64,000 bases of DNA from Yersinia mollaretii ATCC 43969 (GTDB lineage: Bacteria > Pseudomonadota > Gammaproteobacteria > Enterobacterales > Enterobacteriaceae). Positions within the stretch are counted from its first letter, which is position 1; every line of letters begins with the position of its first letter. The stretch covers positions 1 to 64,000 of the forward strand of contig NZ_CP054043.1 of NCBI RefSeq assembly GCF_013282725.1, written 5' to 3'. Shown in pieces: positions 48,556-63,609 of the stretch. Both the position numbers and the translations under genes were made by a program. The notes beneath the pieces were generated by a model, which was not told where the DNA came from, searched no databases, and saw only the letters and a program-made list of their open reading frames with translations.

Positions 48556-48675
48556 ATGCCTGGCAGTGTCCTACTCTCGCATGGGGAGACCCCACACTAC
48601 CATCGGCGCTACGGCGTTTCACTTCTGAGTTCGGCATGGGATCAGGTGGGACCACCGCGCTAAGGCCGCCAGGCA
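48556..48675 (-). rRNA. rrf: 5S ribosomal RNA
   Basis: 120 nt. The 5' end TGCCTGGCGGCC pairs with the 3' end TGCCAGGCAT region, and the internal GAACTCAGAAGTGAAACGCC is diagnostic. It is the last gene of the operon. Confidence 0.98.
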
Positions 48676-48787
48676 AATTCTGTTTCAATCAACTCGCTCA
48701 CGATAAACTCTCGTCAGCCAGCCAATCCAATCTCGGAACATTCGCTGAAAATTTACTCTCTCAAATCCAAAACACCTTTGGTGTTGT

Positions 48788-51694
<2,907 letters not shown>

Positions 51695-51965
51695 TCACAA
51701 CCCGAAGGTGTTTCTGTGCTCAAAGTGGTTGCGCGTTCACAAATGCGGTGTTGTTCCGTGCGCGCAATCCTCATGAACGTTAAGTTCACTCCGGTTGCTG
51801 TGCGCGGTACGCCTTGCCTTTGCGTCGCTCACTCACTTTTTGACATTGAAAACCTGTCGCATTGCGATTATTTGAGAGACTCTAATACAGGTTACTTCTT
51901 ATCTCAGTACTGCTACGGAGAGATAAGTTTCAGCTGTATTGTTTCAATTTTCAGCTTGTTCCAGA

Positions 51966-51977
51966 TTGTTAAAGAGC
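51966..51977 (-). promoter_or_regulatory. boxA antitermination site in the 16S-23S spacer
   Basis: GCTCTTTAACAA on the minus strand, the NusB/S10-binding boxA of rRNA operons, about 270 bp before 23S. Confidence 0.85.
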
Positions 51978-52068
51978 AATATCTTAAACACGACTCGTTA
52001 AAGTCATCTTTAAGATATTTTTTAGTTCATAAAGAACCAGTGATAATGTCTTTCACACATTATCGGAT

Positions 52069-52144
52069 TGGCGTCCCCAAGGGGATTCGAACCCCTGTTA
52101 CAGCCGTGAAAGGGCAGTGTCCTAGGCCTCTAGACGATGGGGAC
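52069..52144 (-). tRNA. tRNA-Glu (TTC anticodon)
   Basis: The 76-nt spacer tRNA has encoded CCA, acceptor arms GTCCCCA/TGGGGAC, anticodon loop CTTTCAC and GGTTCGAATCC. It sits between 16S and 23S. E. coli rrnH at the same map position carries tRNA-Ile and tRNA-Ala instead. Confidence 0.97.
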
Positions 52145-52277
52145 ACGAAATACCGATCAAACCGAAATCTAACCGTTCGCGTCAGCATGAGTCGAAACTC
52201 ACGACATCAACAGGTGCTCTTGCTCATTACATTCATCAGACAATCTGTGTGGACACTACGCAATGCGTATCGTTAGG

Positions 52278-53820
<1,543 letters not shown>

Positions 53821-54007
53821 AAGATTTGTTTGATTTGCTACTAATGAAAGTAGCGATGCTCAAAGATTACTTTCTGCAAATATGCATTCGAACCGAAGTT
53901 CAAATGTGTACTGCTTTGGTCACTCTTCAAGACTTTGATATTTCTTCTGCCTGCCGAAACAGGCTTCGATATCGTCTTGCGAGTGCCCACACAGATTGTC
54001 TGATAAA

Positions 54008-54019
54008 TTGTTAAAGAGC
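54008..54019 (-). promoter_or_regulatory. boxA in the rrn leader
   Basis: GCTCTTTAACAA on the minus strand in the leader, followed by the conserved sequence preceding 16S. Confidence 0.88.
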
Positions 54020-54069
54020 GTTCGTTACCCGTTTGCCTTGCGGCGAATCTACGGTAACGCGGGAGGCAG

Positions 54070-54097
54070 ATAATACGCTTTCCCGCTACAGAGTCAA
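54070..54097 (-). promoter_or_regulatory. rrn P2 promoter
   Basis: TTGACT (54097-54092), a 16-bp spacer CTGTAGCGGGAAAGCG and TATTAT (54075-54070); almost identical to E. coli rrnB P2. Confidence 0.92.
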
Positions 54098-54167
54098 TAA
54101 CTTAATTTTCTCTGCTCTACTCGGCTACTTTGTGAAGTTGCTCACAGCGCCGTGTCGATGGATGCGC

Positions 54168-54195
54168 ATTATAGGGAGCCGCTTCAGAATGGCAA
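54168..54195 (-). promoter_or_regulatory. rrn P1 promoter
   Basis: TTGCCA (54195-54190), a 16-bp spacer and TATAAT (54173-54168) followed by the GC-rich discriminator GCGC that makes P1 sensitive to ppGpp/DksA in enterobacteria. Confidence 0.92.
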
Positions 54196-54244
54196 GGGTT
54201 TATAGTAAAGTTTTTTCCGTTTGCTGATTATTTGAACGTAAAGG

Positions 54245-54811
54245 CTATTTGTGACGCGCTTTTATCGCTTTTGGCAGGTCAGCCAGACTATTTAGCACCC
54301 AATCGGCCGCAGCTTCACCTTCTGCAGTAACTGGCTTGCCAGTGCGCACCAGCACCTTAGTACCGATATTTGCTGCTAATGCTGCCTGCATATCTTCAAT
54401 TTTATCGCCCACCATATAAGAAGAAGCCATATCGATGTTCATTTCACTTTGCGCTTGCAGTAACATGCCCGGCAATGGCTTGCGACATTCACATACTTCA
54501 CTGTACTCAGCGACACTACCATCGGGATGATGCGGGCAGAAATAGATACCATCCAAATCAACACCACGATCAGCAAGGGACCAATCCATCCACTCGGTTA
54601 GGCTTAAGAATTGCTCTTCGGTAAACATACCGCGCGCAATCCCCGATTGATTGGTGACTAATACCAAAGCAAAACCCATTTCTTTCAATTCACGGCATGC
54701 ATCAATAGCGCCGTCTATAAACTGAAAATTATCAATTTCGTGAACATAACCGTGGTCGACATTAATTGTACCATCACGGTCTAAAAATATTGCGGGAACG
54801 GGCTGAGTCAC
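54245..54811 (-). CDS. gmhB: D-glycero-beta-D-manno-heptose-1,7-bisphosphate 7-phosphatase
   Basis: This 188-residue HAD-type phosphatase of ADP-heptose synthesis feeds LPS inner core. Motif I is FLDRDGTIN (9-17), motif II VTNQSG, the zinc loop CPHHPDG...CECRKP, and motif [13 protein letters not shown]. The start is GTG 54811 with AGGAG upstream; no ATG fits the N-terminus. It is divergent from metN. Confidence 0.96.
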   Translation of the reverse strand: MTQPVPAIFLDRDGTINVDHGYVHEIDNFQFIDGAIDACRELKEMGFALVLVTNQSGIARGMFTEEQFLSLTEWMDWSLADRGVDLDGIYFCPHHPDGSVAEYSEVCECRKPLPGMLLQAQSEMNIDMASSYMVGDKIEDMQAALAANIGTKVLVRTGKPVTAEGEAAADWVLNSLADLPKAIKARHK

Positions 54812-54902
54812 TTATCTGCTCCTGAAGGCTGTAAACCCCGTTAGTATCGCATGTTTTATTGCCTATTGAGAATGGAAGAGAATCAGTGTTGCCAGTTGAC
54901 TT

Positions 54903-54918
54903 AGCCGTCTAGACGCCT
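54903..54918 (+). promoter_or_regulatory. Two adjoining MetJ boxes upstream of metN
   Basis: AGCCGTCT and AGACGCCT are tandem 8-bp met boxes (consensus AGACGTCT), 80 bp before metN. Two boxes are the minimum for MetJ-SAM repression. Confidence 0.82.
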
Positions 54919-54997
54919 TAACATCCAATCTACACTTTGGTTCTGCTGAAGTTTACTTTTTATCTAGCCACGGAAATGACGATAAAATAAGAATAAT

Positions 54998-56029
54998 ATG
55001 ATTAAACTTTCTCACATCAGCAAAGTGTTCCAGCAAGGAACGCGCACGATTACCGCGCTTTCAGACGTGAGTCTGCATGTCCCTGCAGGGCAAATTTATG
55101 GCGTTATTGGTGCCTCAGGTGCCGGTAAAAGTACCCTGATTCGGTGTGCTAACATGCTAGAGCGCCCTACCAGCGGACAAGTTCTGGTCGATGGCCAAGA
55201 TCTCACCACCTTATCTGAAGGCCAGTTGACGCGCGCACGCCGTCAAATCGGCATGATTTTTCAGCATTTTAATTTACTCTCCTCCCGTACCGTGTATGGC
55301 AATATCGCGTTGCCGCTTGAGTTGGACAATACATCACGCGCAGATATAAAGAAGAGAGTGACCGAGCTGTTGGATTTAGTGGGTCTGGCAGATAAGCAGG
55401 ATGCTTACCCCGCGAACTTATCGGGCGGGCAGAAGCAGCGTGTGGCTATTGCCCGCGCATTGGCCAGCAATCCTAAAGTACTGCTGTGTGATGAAGCCAC
55501 CAGCGCACTGGATCCTGCAACCACCCGCTCAATTCTGGAGTTGCTAAAAGATATCAACCGCCGCTTGGGTCTCACCATTCTGCTAATCACCCATGAAATG
55601 GATGTGGTGAAACGCATCTGTGATCAAGTTGCAGTTATTAGTGACGGTAAATTGATTGAGAAAGACAGTGTCAGTGAAGTGTTCTCTCATCCGAAAACGC
55701 CGTTGGCTCAACAATTTATCCAATCAACCCTGCATTTGGACATTCCAGAAGATTACGCCAAGCGTATGACTCATGAACCAACCACGGTCCGGGTTCCACT
55801 GCTGAAACTGGAGTTCACCGGTAAGTCCGTTGATGCACCATTGATTTCACAAGCGGTGCGCCGTTTCAATATTGATATCGGTATCCTTAGCTCGCAAATG
55901 GATTATGCCGGTGGCGTTAAGTTTGGTGTCATGCTGGCTGAGCTACATGGCGACACTCAAGATGGCCTCGCAGCCATCAAGTTCTTGCAAGATCATCATG
56001 TAAAAGTAGAGGTTCTGGGTTATGTCTGA
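54998..56029 (+). CDS. metN: Methionine ABC transporter ATP-binding protein MetN
   Basis: The 343-residue ATPase has Walker [10 protein letters not shown] (about 38-46), signature [15 protein letters not shown], Walker [13 protein letters not shown] and the C-terminal NIL domain (about 265-343) that binds methionine and inhibits the transporter. It overlaps metI by 8 bp. It is first gene of metNIQ under the MetJ boxes. Confidence 0.97.
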   Translation: MIKLSHISKVFQQGTRTITALSDVSLHVPAGQIYGVIGASGAGKSTLIRCANMLERPTSGQVLVDGQDLTTLSEGQLTRARRQIGMIFQHFNLLSSRTVYGNIALPLELDNTSRADIKKRVTELLDLVGLADKQDAYPANLSGGQKQRVAIARALASNPKVLLCDEATSALDPATTRSILELLKDINRRLGLTILLITHEMDVVKRICDQVAVISDGKLIEKDSVSEVFSHPKTPLAQQFIQSTLHLDIPEDYAKRMTHEPTTVRVPLLKLEFTGKSVDAPLISQAVRRFNIDIGILSSQMDYAGGVKFGVMLAELHGDTQDGLAAIKFLQDHHVKVEVLGYV

Positions 56030-56675
56030 GGCAATGATGTGGTTAATGGGCCGAGGCGTCTGGGAAACTCTGATGATGACTTTTGTATCTGGTTTCTTTG
56101 GCTTTGTTTTGGGGCTACCGGTCGGGGTTCTGCTGTATGTCACCCGTCCAGGGCAAATTATCGCCAATAATAAAATTTACCGAACCCTGTCTGGGGTGGT
56201 GAATATCTTCCGCTCTATACCTTTTATTATTTTATTGGTGTGGATGATTCCATTTACGAGAATGATAGTCGGGACATCTATTGGTTTACAGGCGGCAATT
56301 GTGCCGTTAACCGTCGGTGCAGCGCCTTTTATTGCTCGTATGGTAGAGAATGCCCTGCTGGAGATTCCGTCCGGTTTGGTTGAAGCGGCGCGTGCAATGG
56401 GTGCAACGCCAATGCAAATCATTAAAAAGGTGCTGTTGCCCGAGGCCCTTCCTGGCTTGGTCAATGCAGCTACAATTACCCTAATTACCCTAGTAGGCTA
56501 TTCCGCTATGGGGGGGGCAGTCGGTGCCGGTGGCCTAGGCCAAATCGGTTACCAGTATGGTTACATTGGTTATAACGCCACTGTAATGAATACGGTATTA
56601 GTATTATTAGTAATTCTGGTTTACCTAATCCAGCTCAGTGGCGATCGGATCGTAAAAGCTGTTACTCACAAATAG
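56022..56675 (+). CDS. metI: Methionine ABC transporter permease MetI
   Basis: This 217-residue permease has about five membrane segments, with the EAA loop [25 protein letters not shown]. It imports D- and L-methionine with MetN and MetQ. A 92-bp gap separates it from metQ. Confidence 0.97.
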   Translation: MSEAMMWLMGRGVWETLMMTFVSGFFGFVLGLPVGVLLYVTRPGQIIANNKIYRTLSGVVNIFRSIPFIILLVWMIPFTRMIVGTSIGLQAAIVPLTVGAAPFIARMVENALLEIPSGLVEAARAMGATPMQIIKKVLLPEALPGLVNAATITLITLVGYSAMGGAVGAGGLGQIGYQYGYIGYNATVMNTVLVLLVILVYLIQLSGDRIVKAVTHK

Positions 56676-56767
56676 TTATTAATACATAAATTACCCAAAG
56701 TACGAAGGGTATAGCGACTGCCTCACACAGCGGCGCACCTTAAACGAATGTCTATAGAGGAAGGGAT

Positions 56768-57583
56768 ATGTCTTTAAAATTCAAATCTATCGCGGCAGTC
56801 AGCGCACTCATTGGTACTCTGGCTCTCGTGGGTTGCGGCCCAGCAGAAAAAGATCCAAACCACATTAAAGTGGGTGTCATTGTAGGCGCTGAGCAACAAG
56901 TTGCTGAAGTTGCACAGAAAGTAGCAAAAGACAAATATGGTTTGGATGTTGAGCTGGTAACGTTCAACGACTATGTATTGCCAAACGAAGCCCTGAGCAA
57001 AGGTGATATTGACTTGAACGCTTTCCAGCATAAACCTTATCTGGATCAGCAAATCAAAGATCGCGGTTACAAATTAGTTTCTGTCGGTAACTCATTTGTT
57101 TACCCGATTGCTGGTTACTCTAAAAAAATCAAATCATTGGATGAGTTACAGCCTGGCTCTCAGGTCGCATTACCAAACGACCCAACTAACCTAGGCCGAT
57201 CTCTGTTGCTGCTGCAAAAAGTGGGCCTGATTAAACTGAAAGACGGTGTTGGTTTATTACCAACCGCACTTGATGTGGTTGAGAACCCTAAAAACCTGAA
57301 ACTGGTTGAGCTGGAAGCGCCTCAGTTACCACGTTCTTTGGATGACCAGCAGATCGCATTAGCCATTATCAACACTACCTACGCCAGCCAGATTGGCCTG
57401 ACGCCGGCGAAAGATGGCCTGTTTGTGGAAGATAAAGAGTCACCTTACGTCAACCTGATCGTGGCCCGCGAAGATAATAAAGATGCGGAAAATGTGAAGA
57501 AATTCGTGCAAGCTTATCAGTCTGACGAAGTTTACGACGCAGCAAATAAAGCCTTCAATGGCGGTGCAGTCAAAGGCTGGTAA
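56768..57583 (+). CDS. metQ: Methionine-binding lipoprotein MetQ
   Basis: The 271-residue lipoprotein (lipobox ALVGC, Cys23) belongs to the NlpA family. HIKVGVIVGAEQQVAEVAQKVA begins the mature domain (key part GVIVGAEQQ), and YVLPNEALSKGDIDLNAFQH is the family signature. It captures methionine in the periplasm for MetNI. Confidence 0.97.
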   Translation: MSLKFKSIAAVSALIGTLALVGCGPAEKDPNHIKVGVIVGAEQQVAEVAQKVAKDKYGLDVELVTFNDYVLPNEALSKGDIDLNAFQHKPYLDQQIKDRGYKLVSVGNSFVYPIAGYSKKIKSLDELQPGSQVALPNDPTNLGRSLLLLQKVGLIKLKDGVGLLPTALDVVENPKNLKLVELEAPQLPRSLDDQQIALAIINTTYASQIGLTPAKDGLFVEDKESPYVNLIVAREDNKDAENVKKFVQAYQSDEVYDAANKAFNGGAVKGW

Positions 57584-57647
57584 TCGCCAATTGGCTATTT
57601 TGCCGAATACAACACTGACTAAATGCAGTGTTTGCTAAATATATTGC

Positions 57648-57669
57648 AAGACGGGCTACGGCCCGTCTT
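57648..57669 (+). terminator. Terminator of metNIQ
   Basis: AAGACGGGC-TACG-GCCCGTCTT followed by GTTATTT, 64 bp after the metQ stop. Confidence 0.82.
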
Positions 57670-57730
57670 GTTATTTGCATAATAGATTGCTTCAATAGCG
57701 CCACTTAAATAAAAAGGCTGAGGAATTTCT

Positions 57731-58138
57731 ATGCGTGCGTTACCTCTGTGTCTGTTGGCCCTTTCGCTGACGGGATGCTCCATGCTTCAATCAAAGCCAT
57801 CCACCACAGAAACTCCGGTTAAGCAACCACCTCCGGTGACTAAAACCAGCCCAACGGTAGCCCCTCGTCCGGCACCGGTAAAACTTTATAAAAGCGCTGA
57901 AGAGCTTGTCGGCAAGCCTTTCCGTGACTTAGGAGAAGTGTCCGGTGAATCTTGCCAATCTACGGTTCAGGACTCTCCACCGAGCATTGCTACTGCCCGT
58001 AAAAGAATGCAGACCCGAGCCTCTTATATGAAAGCTAACGCGGTCTTGCTTCATCAGTGTGAAATACAAAGTGGCATTCCTGGCTGCTATCAACAAGCAG
58101 TATGCCAAGGCTCAGCACTGAGTGTTTCATCAAAATGA
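57731..58138 (+). CDS. rcsF: Rcs phosphorelay outer-membrane sensor lipoprotein RcsF
   Basis: The 135-residue lipoprotein (lipobox SLTGC, Cys16) has a proline-rich disordered linker (about 25-55) and a folded domain with four cysteines (ESCQ, HQCE, PGCY, AVCQ) that form the two disulfides of RcsF. It signals envelope damage to RcsC through IgaA. Its stop overlaps the trmO start (ATGA). Confidence 0.96.
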   Translation: MRALPLCLLALSLTGCSMLQSKPSTTETPVKQPPPVTKTSPTVAPRPAPVKLYKSAEELVGKPFRDLGEVSGESCQSTVQDSPPSIATARKRMQTRASYMKANAVLLHQCEIQSGIPGCYQQAVCQGSALSVSSK

Positions 58139-58842
58139 GTGCTTTTTCCTTTAATCAGATCGGTGTGATCCGTTCACCCTATAAAGAGAAGTTTGCCGTG
58201 CCGCGGCAACCCGGTCTGATTGAAGATGGCGGGGGCGAGTTACAATTATTAGCGCCCTATAATCAGCCGGAAGCCGTGCGGGGCTTATCTGATTTCAGCC
58301 ACCTATGGGTAATGTTTGTTTTTCATCAAACCATGGATGGCGGCTGGCGGCCGACTGTTCGCCCGCCACGTCTTGGGGGCAATGCCCGAATGGGCGTCTT
58401 TGCTACTCGCTCCACTTTTCGCCCTAACCCTATTGGGATGTCCCTGATTGAGCTGAAAGGGGTGCGTTGCCAAGGTGGCGAGGTGATTTTGGAGTTAGGA
58501 AGTCTGGACTTGGTTGATGGCACACCCGTTATTGATATCAAACCCTATCTGCCGTTTGCGGAAAGCCAGCCGCAAGCACGCGCGGGTTTTGCGCAATCGG
58601 CACCAGATGCAAACATGCCGGTTTGCTTTTCCACCACCGCCGAACAACAGTTAGCACAGCAGCAACAACGCCATCCGAATTTGCGGCGTTTTATCACTCA
58701 GGTTTTAGCGCAGGACCCGCGTCCCGCCTACCGCAAAGAAGATAACGAAAGCCGTGAGTATGCGGTTCTACTGCTGGAATTTAATGTGCGTTGGCGGGTT
58801 ATTGACCGGCAAACGGAAGTGTTATCCATCGACCCACGTTAA
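58135..58842 (+). CDS. trmO: tRNA (adenine(37)-N6)-methyltransferase TrmO
   Basis: The 235-residue protein (formerly YaeB/TsaA) methylates N6 of t6A37 in tRNA-Thr. FSFNQIGVIRSPY and FSHLWVMFVFH, then ATRSTFRPNPIGMS, mark the TsaA domain (about 5-140). I use ATG 58135, coupled to the rcsF stop; the frame is open 11 codons upstream within rcsF. Confidence 0.94.
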   Translation: MSAFSFNQIGVIRSPYKEKFAVPRQPGLIEDGGGELQLLAPYNQPEAVRGLSDFSHLWVMFVFHQTMDGGWRPTVRPPRLGGNARMGVFATRSTFRPNPIGMSLIELKGVRCQGGEVILELGSLDLVDGTPVIDIKPYLPFAESQPQARAGFAQSAPDANMPVCFSTTAEQQLAQQQQRHPNLRRFITQVLAQDPRPAYRKEDNESREYAVLLLEFNVRWRVIDRQTEVLSIDPR

Positions 58843-58947
58843 ATTTCTCCCTGCTCTCTTTTGGCAACCCGTACTCACTGGTAAACTAAACCACTTTTAC
58901 TTTTTGGCTGCCTCTATTTGTTGCAGTGCTAATGGAACCAAAACATC

Positions 58948-60666
58948 ATGCGTACTAGCCAATATTTGCTCTCCACTCTAAAGGAGACACCTGCGGATGC
59001 TGAAGTCATCAGCCATCAACTGATGCTCCGCGCCGGGATGATCCGTAAACTGGCATCAGGTCTCTATACCTGGTTGCCAACCGGGGTTCGGGTGTTGAAG
59101 AAAGTCGAAAACATCGTGCGCGAAGAGATGAATAACGCGGGTGCTATCGAAGTTTCAATGCCCGTCGTGCAACCCGCTGACTTGTGGCAGGAGAGTGGCC
59201 GCTGGGAACAGTATGGCCCTGAGCTGTTACGCTTTGTTGATCGCGGCGAGCGTCCGTTCGTACTCGGTCCAACGCATGAAGAAGTGATTACTGACCTGAT
59301 TCGCGGTGAGATTAACTCTTACAAACAACTCCCGCTGAATTTCTTCCAAATCCAGACCAAATTCCGTGATGAAGTTCGCCCACGTTTTGGCGTGATGCGT
59401 GCTCGCGAATTCCTGATGAAGGATGCCTACTCTTTCCATACCACGCAGGAGTCATTGCAGGAAACTTACGACGCGATGTATGCCGCTTACAGTAAGATTT
59501 TCGAACGTATGGATTTGAATTTCCGTGCGGTGCTGGCGGATACCGGTTCAATCGGTGGCAGCGCATCCCACGAATTCCAAGTCTTAGCGGAAAGTGGCGA
59601 AGACGATATTGTCTTCTCAACTGGTTCTGATTATGCCGCTAACATTGAGTTCGCTGAAGCACTGGCCCCTACTGAACCACGGGGCACGGCAACAGAAGAG
59701 CTGCGTATCGTTGATACTCCCAATGCAAAAACCATCGCTGAATTGGTTGAGCAGTTCAAACTGCCCATTGAGAAAACAGTGAAAACCTTATTGGTCCATG
59801 CTCATGAAGAGAGTGGGCATAAATTAGTGGCGCTGCTGGTGCGCGGTGACCATGAATTAAACGAAATTAAAGCAGAGAAATTGCCGCAAGTTGCCAAGCC
59901 ATTGACCTTTGCCAGCGAAGAAGAGATTCGTGCGATCATCGGCGCAGGTCCAGGTTCACTCGGTCCGGTTAACCTACAACTGCCGGTGGTGGCTGACCGC
60001 TCCGTGGCAGTGATGAGTGATTTTGGTGCGGGTGCGAATATCGATGATAAACATTACTTTGGCATTAACTGGGAGCGCGATTTGCCGTTGCCACAAGTTG
60101 CTGATTTGCGTAATGTGGTTGAGGGCGATATCAGCCCTGATGGTCAAGGCACGCTGCAAATCAAGCGCGGGATCGAAGTGGGTCATATCTTCCAGCTAGG
60201 GACCAAATACTCTGAAGCGATGAAAGCGACAGTTCAGGGTGAAGATGGCCGTAACCAAGTGATGACCATGGGTTGTTACGGTATCGGGGTTTCTCGTGTG
60301 GTTGCTGCGGCGATTGAACAGAACTATGACGACCGTGGCATTATTTGGCCTGATGCAATCGCGCCATTCCAAGTCGCGATTTTGCCAATGAACATGCACA
60401 AATCTTTCCGAGTGAAAGAGTTGGCAGAAGAGCTGTACGCCACTCTGCGTTCACATGGCATTGACGTGATTCTCGACGATCGTAAAGAGCGCCCAGGTGT
60501 GATGTTTGCCGATATGGAATTGATTGGTGTGCCGCACAATATCGTCATTGGCGACCGCAATCTTGATAGCGAAGAAGTGGAATACAAACATCGCCGCGCT
60601 GGCGAAAAGCAGATGATTAAAACCAGTGAAATCATTGAGTTCTTACTGAGTCAGATCAAACGCTAA
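58948..60666 (+). CDS. proS: Prolyl-tRNA synthetase
   Basis: This 572-residue class II synthetase carries motif 2 ([25 protein letters not shown], key part [10 protein letters not shown]), motif 3 (GCYGIGVSR) and, between them, the long INS editing domain (about 225-405) that clears Ala-tRNAPro, as in bacterial-type ProRS. Length is normal. Confidence 0.98.
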   Translation: MRTSQYLLSTLKETPADAEVISHQLMLRAGMIRKLASGLYTWLPTGVRVLKKVENIVREEMNNAGAIEVSMPVVQPADLWQESGRWEQYGPELLRFVDRGERPFVLGPTHEEVITDLIRGEINSYKQLPLNFFQIQTKFRDEVRPRFGVMRAREFLMKDAYSFHTTQESLQETYDAMYAAYSKIFERMDLNFRAVLADTGSIGGSASHEFQVLAESGEDDIVFSTGSDYAANIEFAEALAPTEPRGTATEELRIVDTPNAKTIAELVEQFKLPIEKTVKTLLVHAHEESGHKLVALLVRGDHELNEIKAEKLPQVAKPLTFASEEEIRAIIGAGPGSLGPVNLQLPVVADRSVAVMSDFGAGANIDDKHYFGINWERDLPLPQVADLRNVVEGDISPDGQGTLQIKRGIEVGHIFQLGTKYSEAMKATVQGEDGRNQVMTMGCYGIGVSRVVAAAIEQNYDDRGIIWPDAIAPFQVAILPMNMHKSFRVKELAEELYATLRSHGIDVILDDRKERPGVMFADMELIGVPHNIVIGDRNLDSEEVEYKHRRAGEKQMIKTSEIIEFLLSQIKR

Positions 60667-60687
60667 GTCAGGTATTTTGCTCGAAAG

Positions 60688-60719
60688 GCCGCTGGTTAAT
60701 CACTACCAGCGGCTTTTTT
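60688..60719 (+). terminator. Terminator of proS
   Basis: GCCGCTGGT-TAATCACT-ACCAGCGGC followed by TTTTTT, 21 bp after the stop. Confidence 0.93.
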
Positions 60720-60739
60720 ATTTCAGCGACAGACTCATT

Positions 60740-61432
60740 TTATTGGCTATCGCAGCTTTTATTAGCATTGAACTGAATATCATCACCTGCCGGAATCAGC
60801 GTTTTATCTGATTGCCCCTCTTCCATTGAAGGTCGAATATCAAAGTGACCATTGAGGGTCAGAAATACAGGTTCACCTACATTTTTACGGGCTTTCAAAT
60901 AGCCTTTCTCCAGCGCAATATTATTCTCTACGGGGAAAGTTTTGCCCGTTGCGCAATCAGTAAATACAGCGGCATCCGCAAAGTATTTATACATGCCACT
61001 TAATGGCATCGGCGTTTTAGGCAAAGATTGTTCGCTCGGCTCCAGCTGATAATTCAATTTAGAGTGGATGGGTAAACCTTGCTGATCAAGCATCACTAGA
61101 TTTTTACCCACTGGCTGGAAATAACGTTTTTCCCCCTGCCCGTTGGTCAACACTAATTTATCCGCAGTACGCGCCCACTTACCATATTCGGCAAAGGTTT
61201 GATCGCCCTCTTTGCTGCCCCTATAAATTTCTTTCAGGACAAATGTGCCGTCACTATCAAGAAACAGTGAGGTATCCAGCCCGCTGCAATCTGCACAGGG
61301 TAATACGCCCTGATAACTTTGCTGCATCGGTTGTAAAACCTGCTCAACCGGCTGATGCCGATTATTACAGCCGAAGAGTGACAGCGCACCTACTGCCACA
61401 ATCAGCGTTATTGCTAATTTACTCACAGCCAT
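60740..61432 (-). CDS. nlpE: Copper/surface-stress lipoprotein NlpE (CutF)
   Basis: The lipoprotein has a signal with lipobox LFGC followed by NN. The NlpE N-terminal barrel contains PCADCSGLDTSLFL (CxxC), and a C-terminal domain with TDCATG and SCDSQ cysteines follows. It activates the Cpx response upon surface contact or lipoprotein stress. The start is uncertain: ATG 61432 (MAVSKLAIT) is given, but GTG 61426 has better spacing from the GGGAG element. The frame is open to 61540 without a signal. Confidence 0.9.
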   Translation of the reverse strand: MAVSKLAITLIVAVGALSLFGCNNRHQPVEQVLQPMQQSYQGVLPCADCSGLDTSLFLDSDGTFVLKEIYRGSKEGDQTFAEYGKWARTADKLVLTNGQGEKRYFQPVGKNLVMLDQQGLPIHSKLNYQLEPSEQSLPKTPMPLSGMYKYFADAAVFTDCATGKTFPVENNIALEKGYLKARKNVGEPVFLTLNGHFDIRPSMEEGQSDKTLIPAGDDIQFNANKSCDSQ

Positions 61433-61478
61433 TCTCCCATACTGTGTCCGATATATAAGGTTTGAGGCCATTTCGGCA

Positions 61479-61895
61479 TCATGCCTGATGTATTTTTCCG
61501 CGCAGCGCTTTTGTTGCCCCTTTACGGACTTTGCTTTCAACTCGCCTTATTTTTGAGCCTTTGGTGGGTTTCGTCGCCCGACGCGTTTTTTCCACCACCA
61601 TGGCCTGACGAATTAATGCTACCAGCCGCGCTAATGCCGCCTCGCGATTCATATCCTGGCTGCGGTACTCCTGCGCTTTAATAATGACGACACCTTCAGC
61701 CGTCATCAAATGGCTATTTAGCAATAATAACCTTTCTTTATAATACTCTGGCAGGCTTGATGCCTTGATGTCAAAGCGCAAATGGATAGCAGTTGAGGTT
61801 TTATTGACATGTTGGCCCCCCGCGCCCTGCGCCCGGATCGCGGTCAACTCAATCTCGCTGTCGGGTAGGCTGACACTATTAGATATAATCAGCAC
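61479..61895 (-). CDS. arfB: Peptidyl-tRNA hydrolase ArfB (ribosome rescue)
   Basis: The 138-residue protein has the GGQ motif in [20 protein letters not shown] (key GAGGQ) and a basic C-terminal tail that inserts into the empty mRNA channel of stalled ribosomes. The start is GTG 61895, which aligns with the E. coli start and follows the yaeQ stop (61898) by two bases. The frame runs on to 61919 inside yaeQ. Confidence 0.93.
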   Translation of the reverse strand: MLIISNSVSLPDSEIELTAIRAQGAGGQHVNKTSTAIHLRFDIKASSLPEYYKERLLLLNSHLMTAEGVVIIKAQEYRSQDMNREAALARLVALIRQAMVVEKTRRATKPTKGSKIRRVESKVRKGATKALRGKIHQA

Positions 61896-61897
61896 AC

Positions 61898-62446
61898 TTA
61901 TTGCCCATTGCTTTGCCATTCGGCAAAACTAATTTCCAGATTATTCTTATCATCTGATAACCAGATAGTTCCCTCTTGCAGTGTGGCCTGTAGTGACATG
62001 TTTCGATTAGAGAGCGCGGCCAACTTTGCCATCTGCTCATCATCAAGGAAGCGCACTTGAAGATTACGGTGCCCAGATAACTTATCCTGAACTTGTGGCC
62101 ACCACACTTTAGCCGCCCGCTCGCTGTAGGCATACAGCACCACTTGCTGTGACTGATTACAGGCTTTTCGTAGCCGTTTCTCCTCTGGTAGCCCTAATTC
62201 CACCCAGAGTTCGATGCCGTTGTGGTCGTTATGACGCCAAATTTCTGGCTCATCATCGGCGCTCAGCCCCTTGGTAAACTGCAAACGTTCATCTGCATGA
62301 CAAATCCACGCCAACAAACGCAGCATCATACGCTGATCTGTTTCGGAGGGGTGTTGCGCTATCGTCAGGTTAACATCCTGAAAAAAATTACGATCCATAT
62401 CAGCAATGTTAATCGCGGCTTTATGGATGGTTGCTTTTAGTGCCAT
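61898..62446 (-). CDS. yaeQ: YaeQ family protein
   Basis: The 182-residue protein ([19 protein letters not shown] start) belongs to the YaeQ family, which has a PD-(D/E)XK nuclease-like fold with no proven activity. The ATG at 62446 has AGAGG six bases upstream. It is co-transcribed with arfB, as in E. coli. Confidence 0.93.
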   Translation of the reverse strand: MALKATIHKAAINIADMDRNFFQDVNLTIAQHPSETDQRMMLRLLAWICHADERLQFTKGLSADDEPEIWRHNDHNGIELWVELGLPEEKRLRKACNQSQQVVLYAYSERAAKVWWPQVQDKLSGHRNLQVRFLDDEQMAKLAALSNRNMSLQATLQEGTIWLSDDKNNLEISFAEWQSNGQ

Positions 62447-62651
62447 GAGTGACCTCTTAATCATCTGGCGGACAGTGTACTTGATTAGGTCGGCCAGCAG
62501 CCAGACAACCCTGCGTAAAGAGAGTTATTAGTGGCGTCAATACTAAAAAGAAACCTTATCTCCCACTCTAATATCTCCATCACTCCTGTGCTATAGTCCT
62601 TATAAGTTCAGAGTTTATCTTCGTAGGTTAGCAGTGTGCTGTTTCCAATGA

Positions 62652-63135
<484 letters not shown>

Positions 63136-63149
63136 TTTCAATGCTTTAT

Positions 63150-63173
63150 CTGGGCCGTTGAAGAGCGGCCCAG
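63150..63173 (+). terminator. Hairpin after rof
   Basis: Perfect 8-bp stem CTGGGCCG/CGGCCCAG with an 8-base loop, 14 bp after the stop; no T-run, so termination strength is doubtful. Confidence 0.5.
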
Positions 63174-63197
63174 AGCTTAAGGTTTTAAGCTGGTAAA

Positions 63198-63515
63198 TTA
63201 AGGTTTAAGACTGGCATAGTAAGCTGCCAAATCAGAAAAATCCTCGTCAGATAAGTTAGAAACATAAGCCCGCATCACTTCAGCCTGCCCCCCTGTACGC
63301 CCACCTTTCTTATATGCGGCCAATGATTGCTCCAAATAGAGCGCATTTTGCCCGGCAAGATTGGGGTACATTGGCACCGAGACTTTGCCATTCATACCAT
63401 GACAAGCCACACAACTGGCCGACTTCACTCTTCCTGCTTCGATATCATTTTTTGCCAATGCTGGAAAACTGCATAGGCCGAGTATGACCGCCATACTGAC
63501 GACTAATTTCATCAT
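63198..63515 (-). CDS. Small secreted class I cytochrome c
   Basis: The protein has a signal peptide ([17 protein letters not shown]) and one haem site CVACH (residues about 35-39) with a distal Met in VPMYPNL or VMRAY. The C-terminal helix ([16 protein letters not shown]) is typical of cytochrome c-553/c4-type domains. Two ATGs (63515, 63512) are possible; GAGGAG fits the second better. It lies between rof and tilS, where E. coli has no such gene. Its redox partner is unknown. Confidence 0.88.
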   Translation of the reverse strand: MMKLVVSMAVILGLCSFPALAKNDIEAGRVKSASCVACHGMNGKVSVPMYPNLAGQNALYLEQSLAAYKKGGRTGGQAEVMRAYVSNLSDEDFSDLAAYYASLKP

Positions 63516-63609
63516 TGCTCCTCACAAAACCTATTTCCAATTGCAAGTATATTGACGACCTTTGTTAGCCGCCCTCCTGCACCATGAAACCTGTTGAATC
63601 TATTTATTA

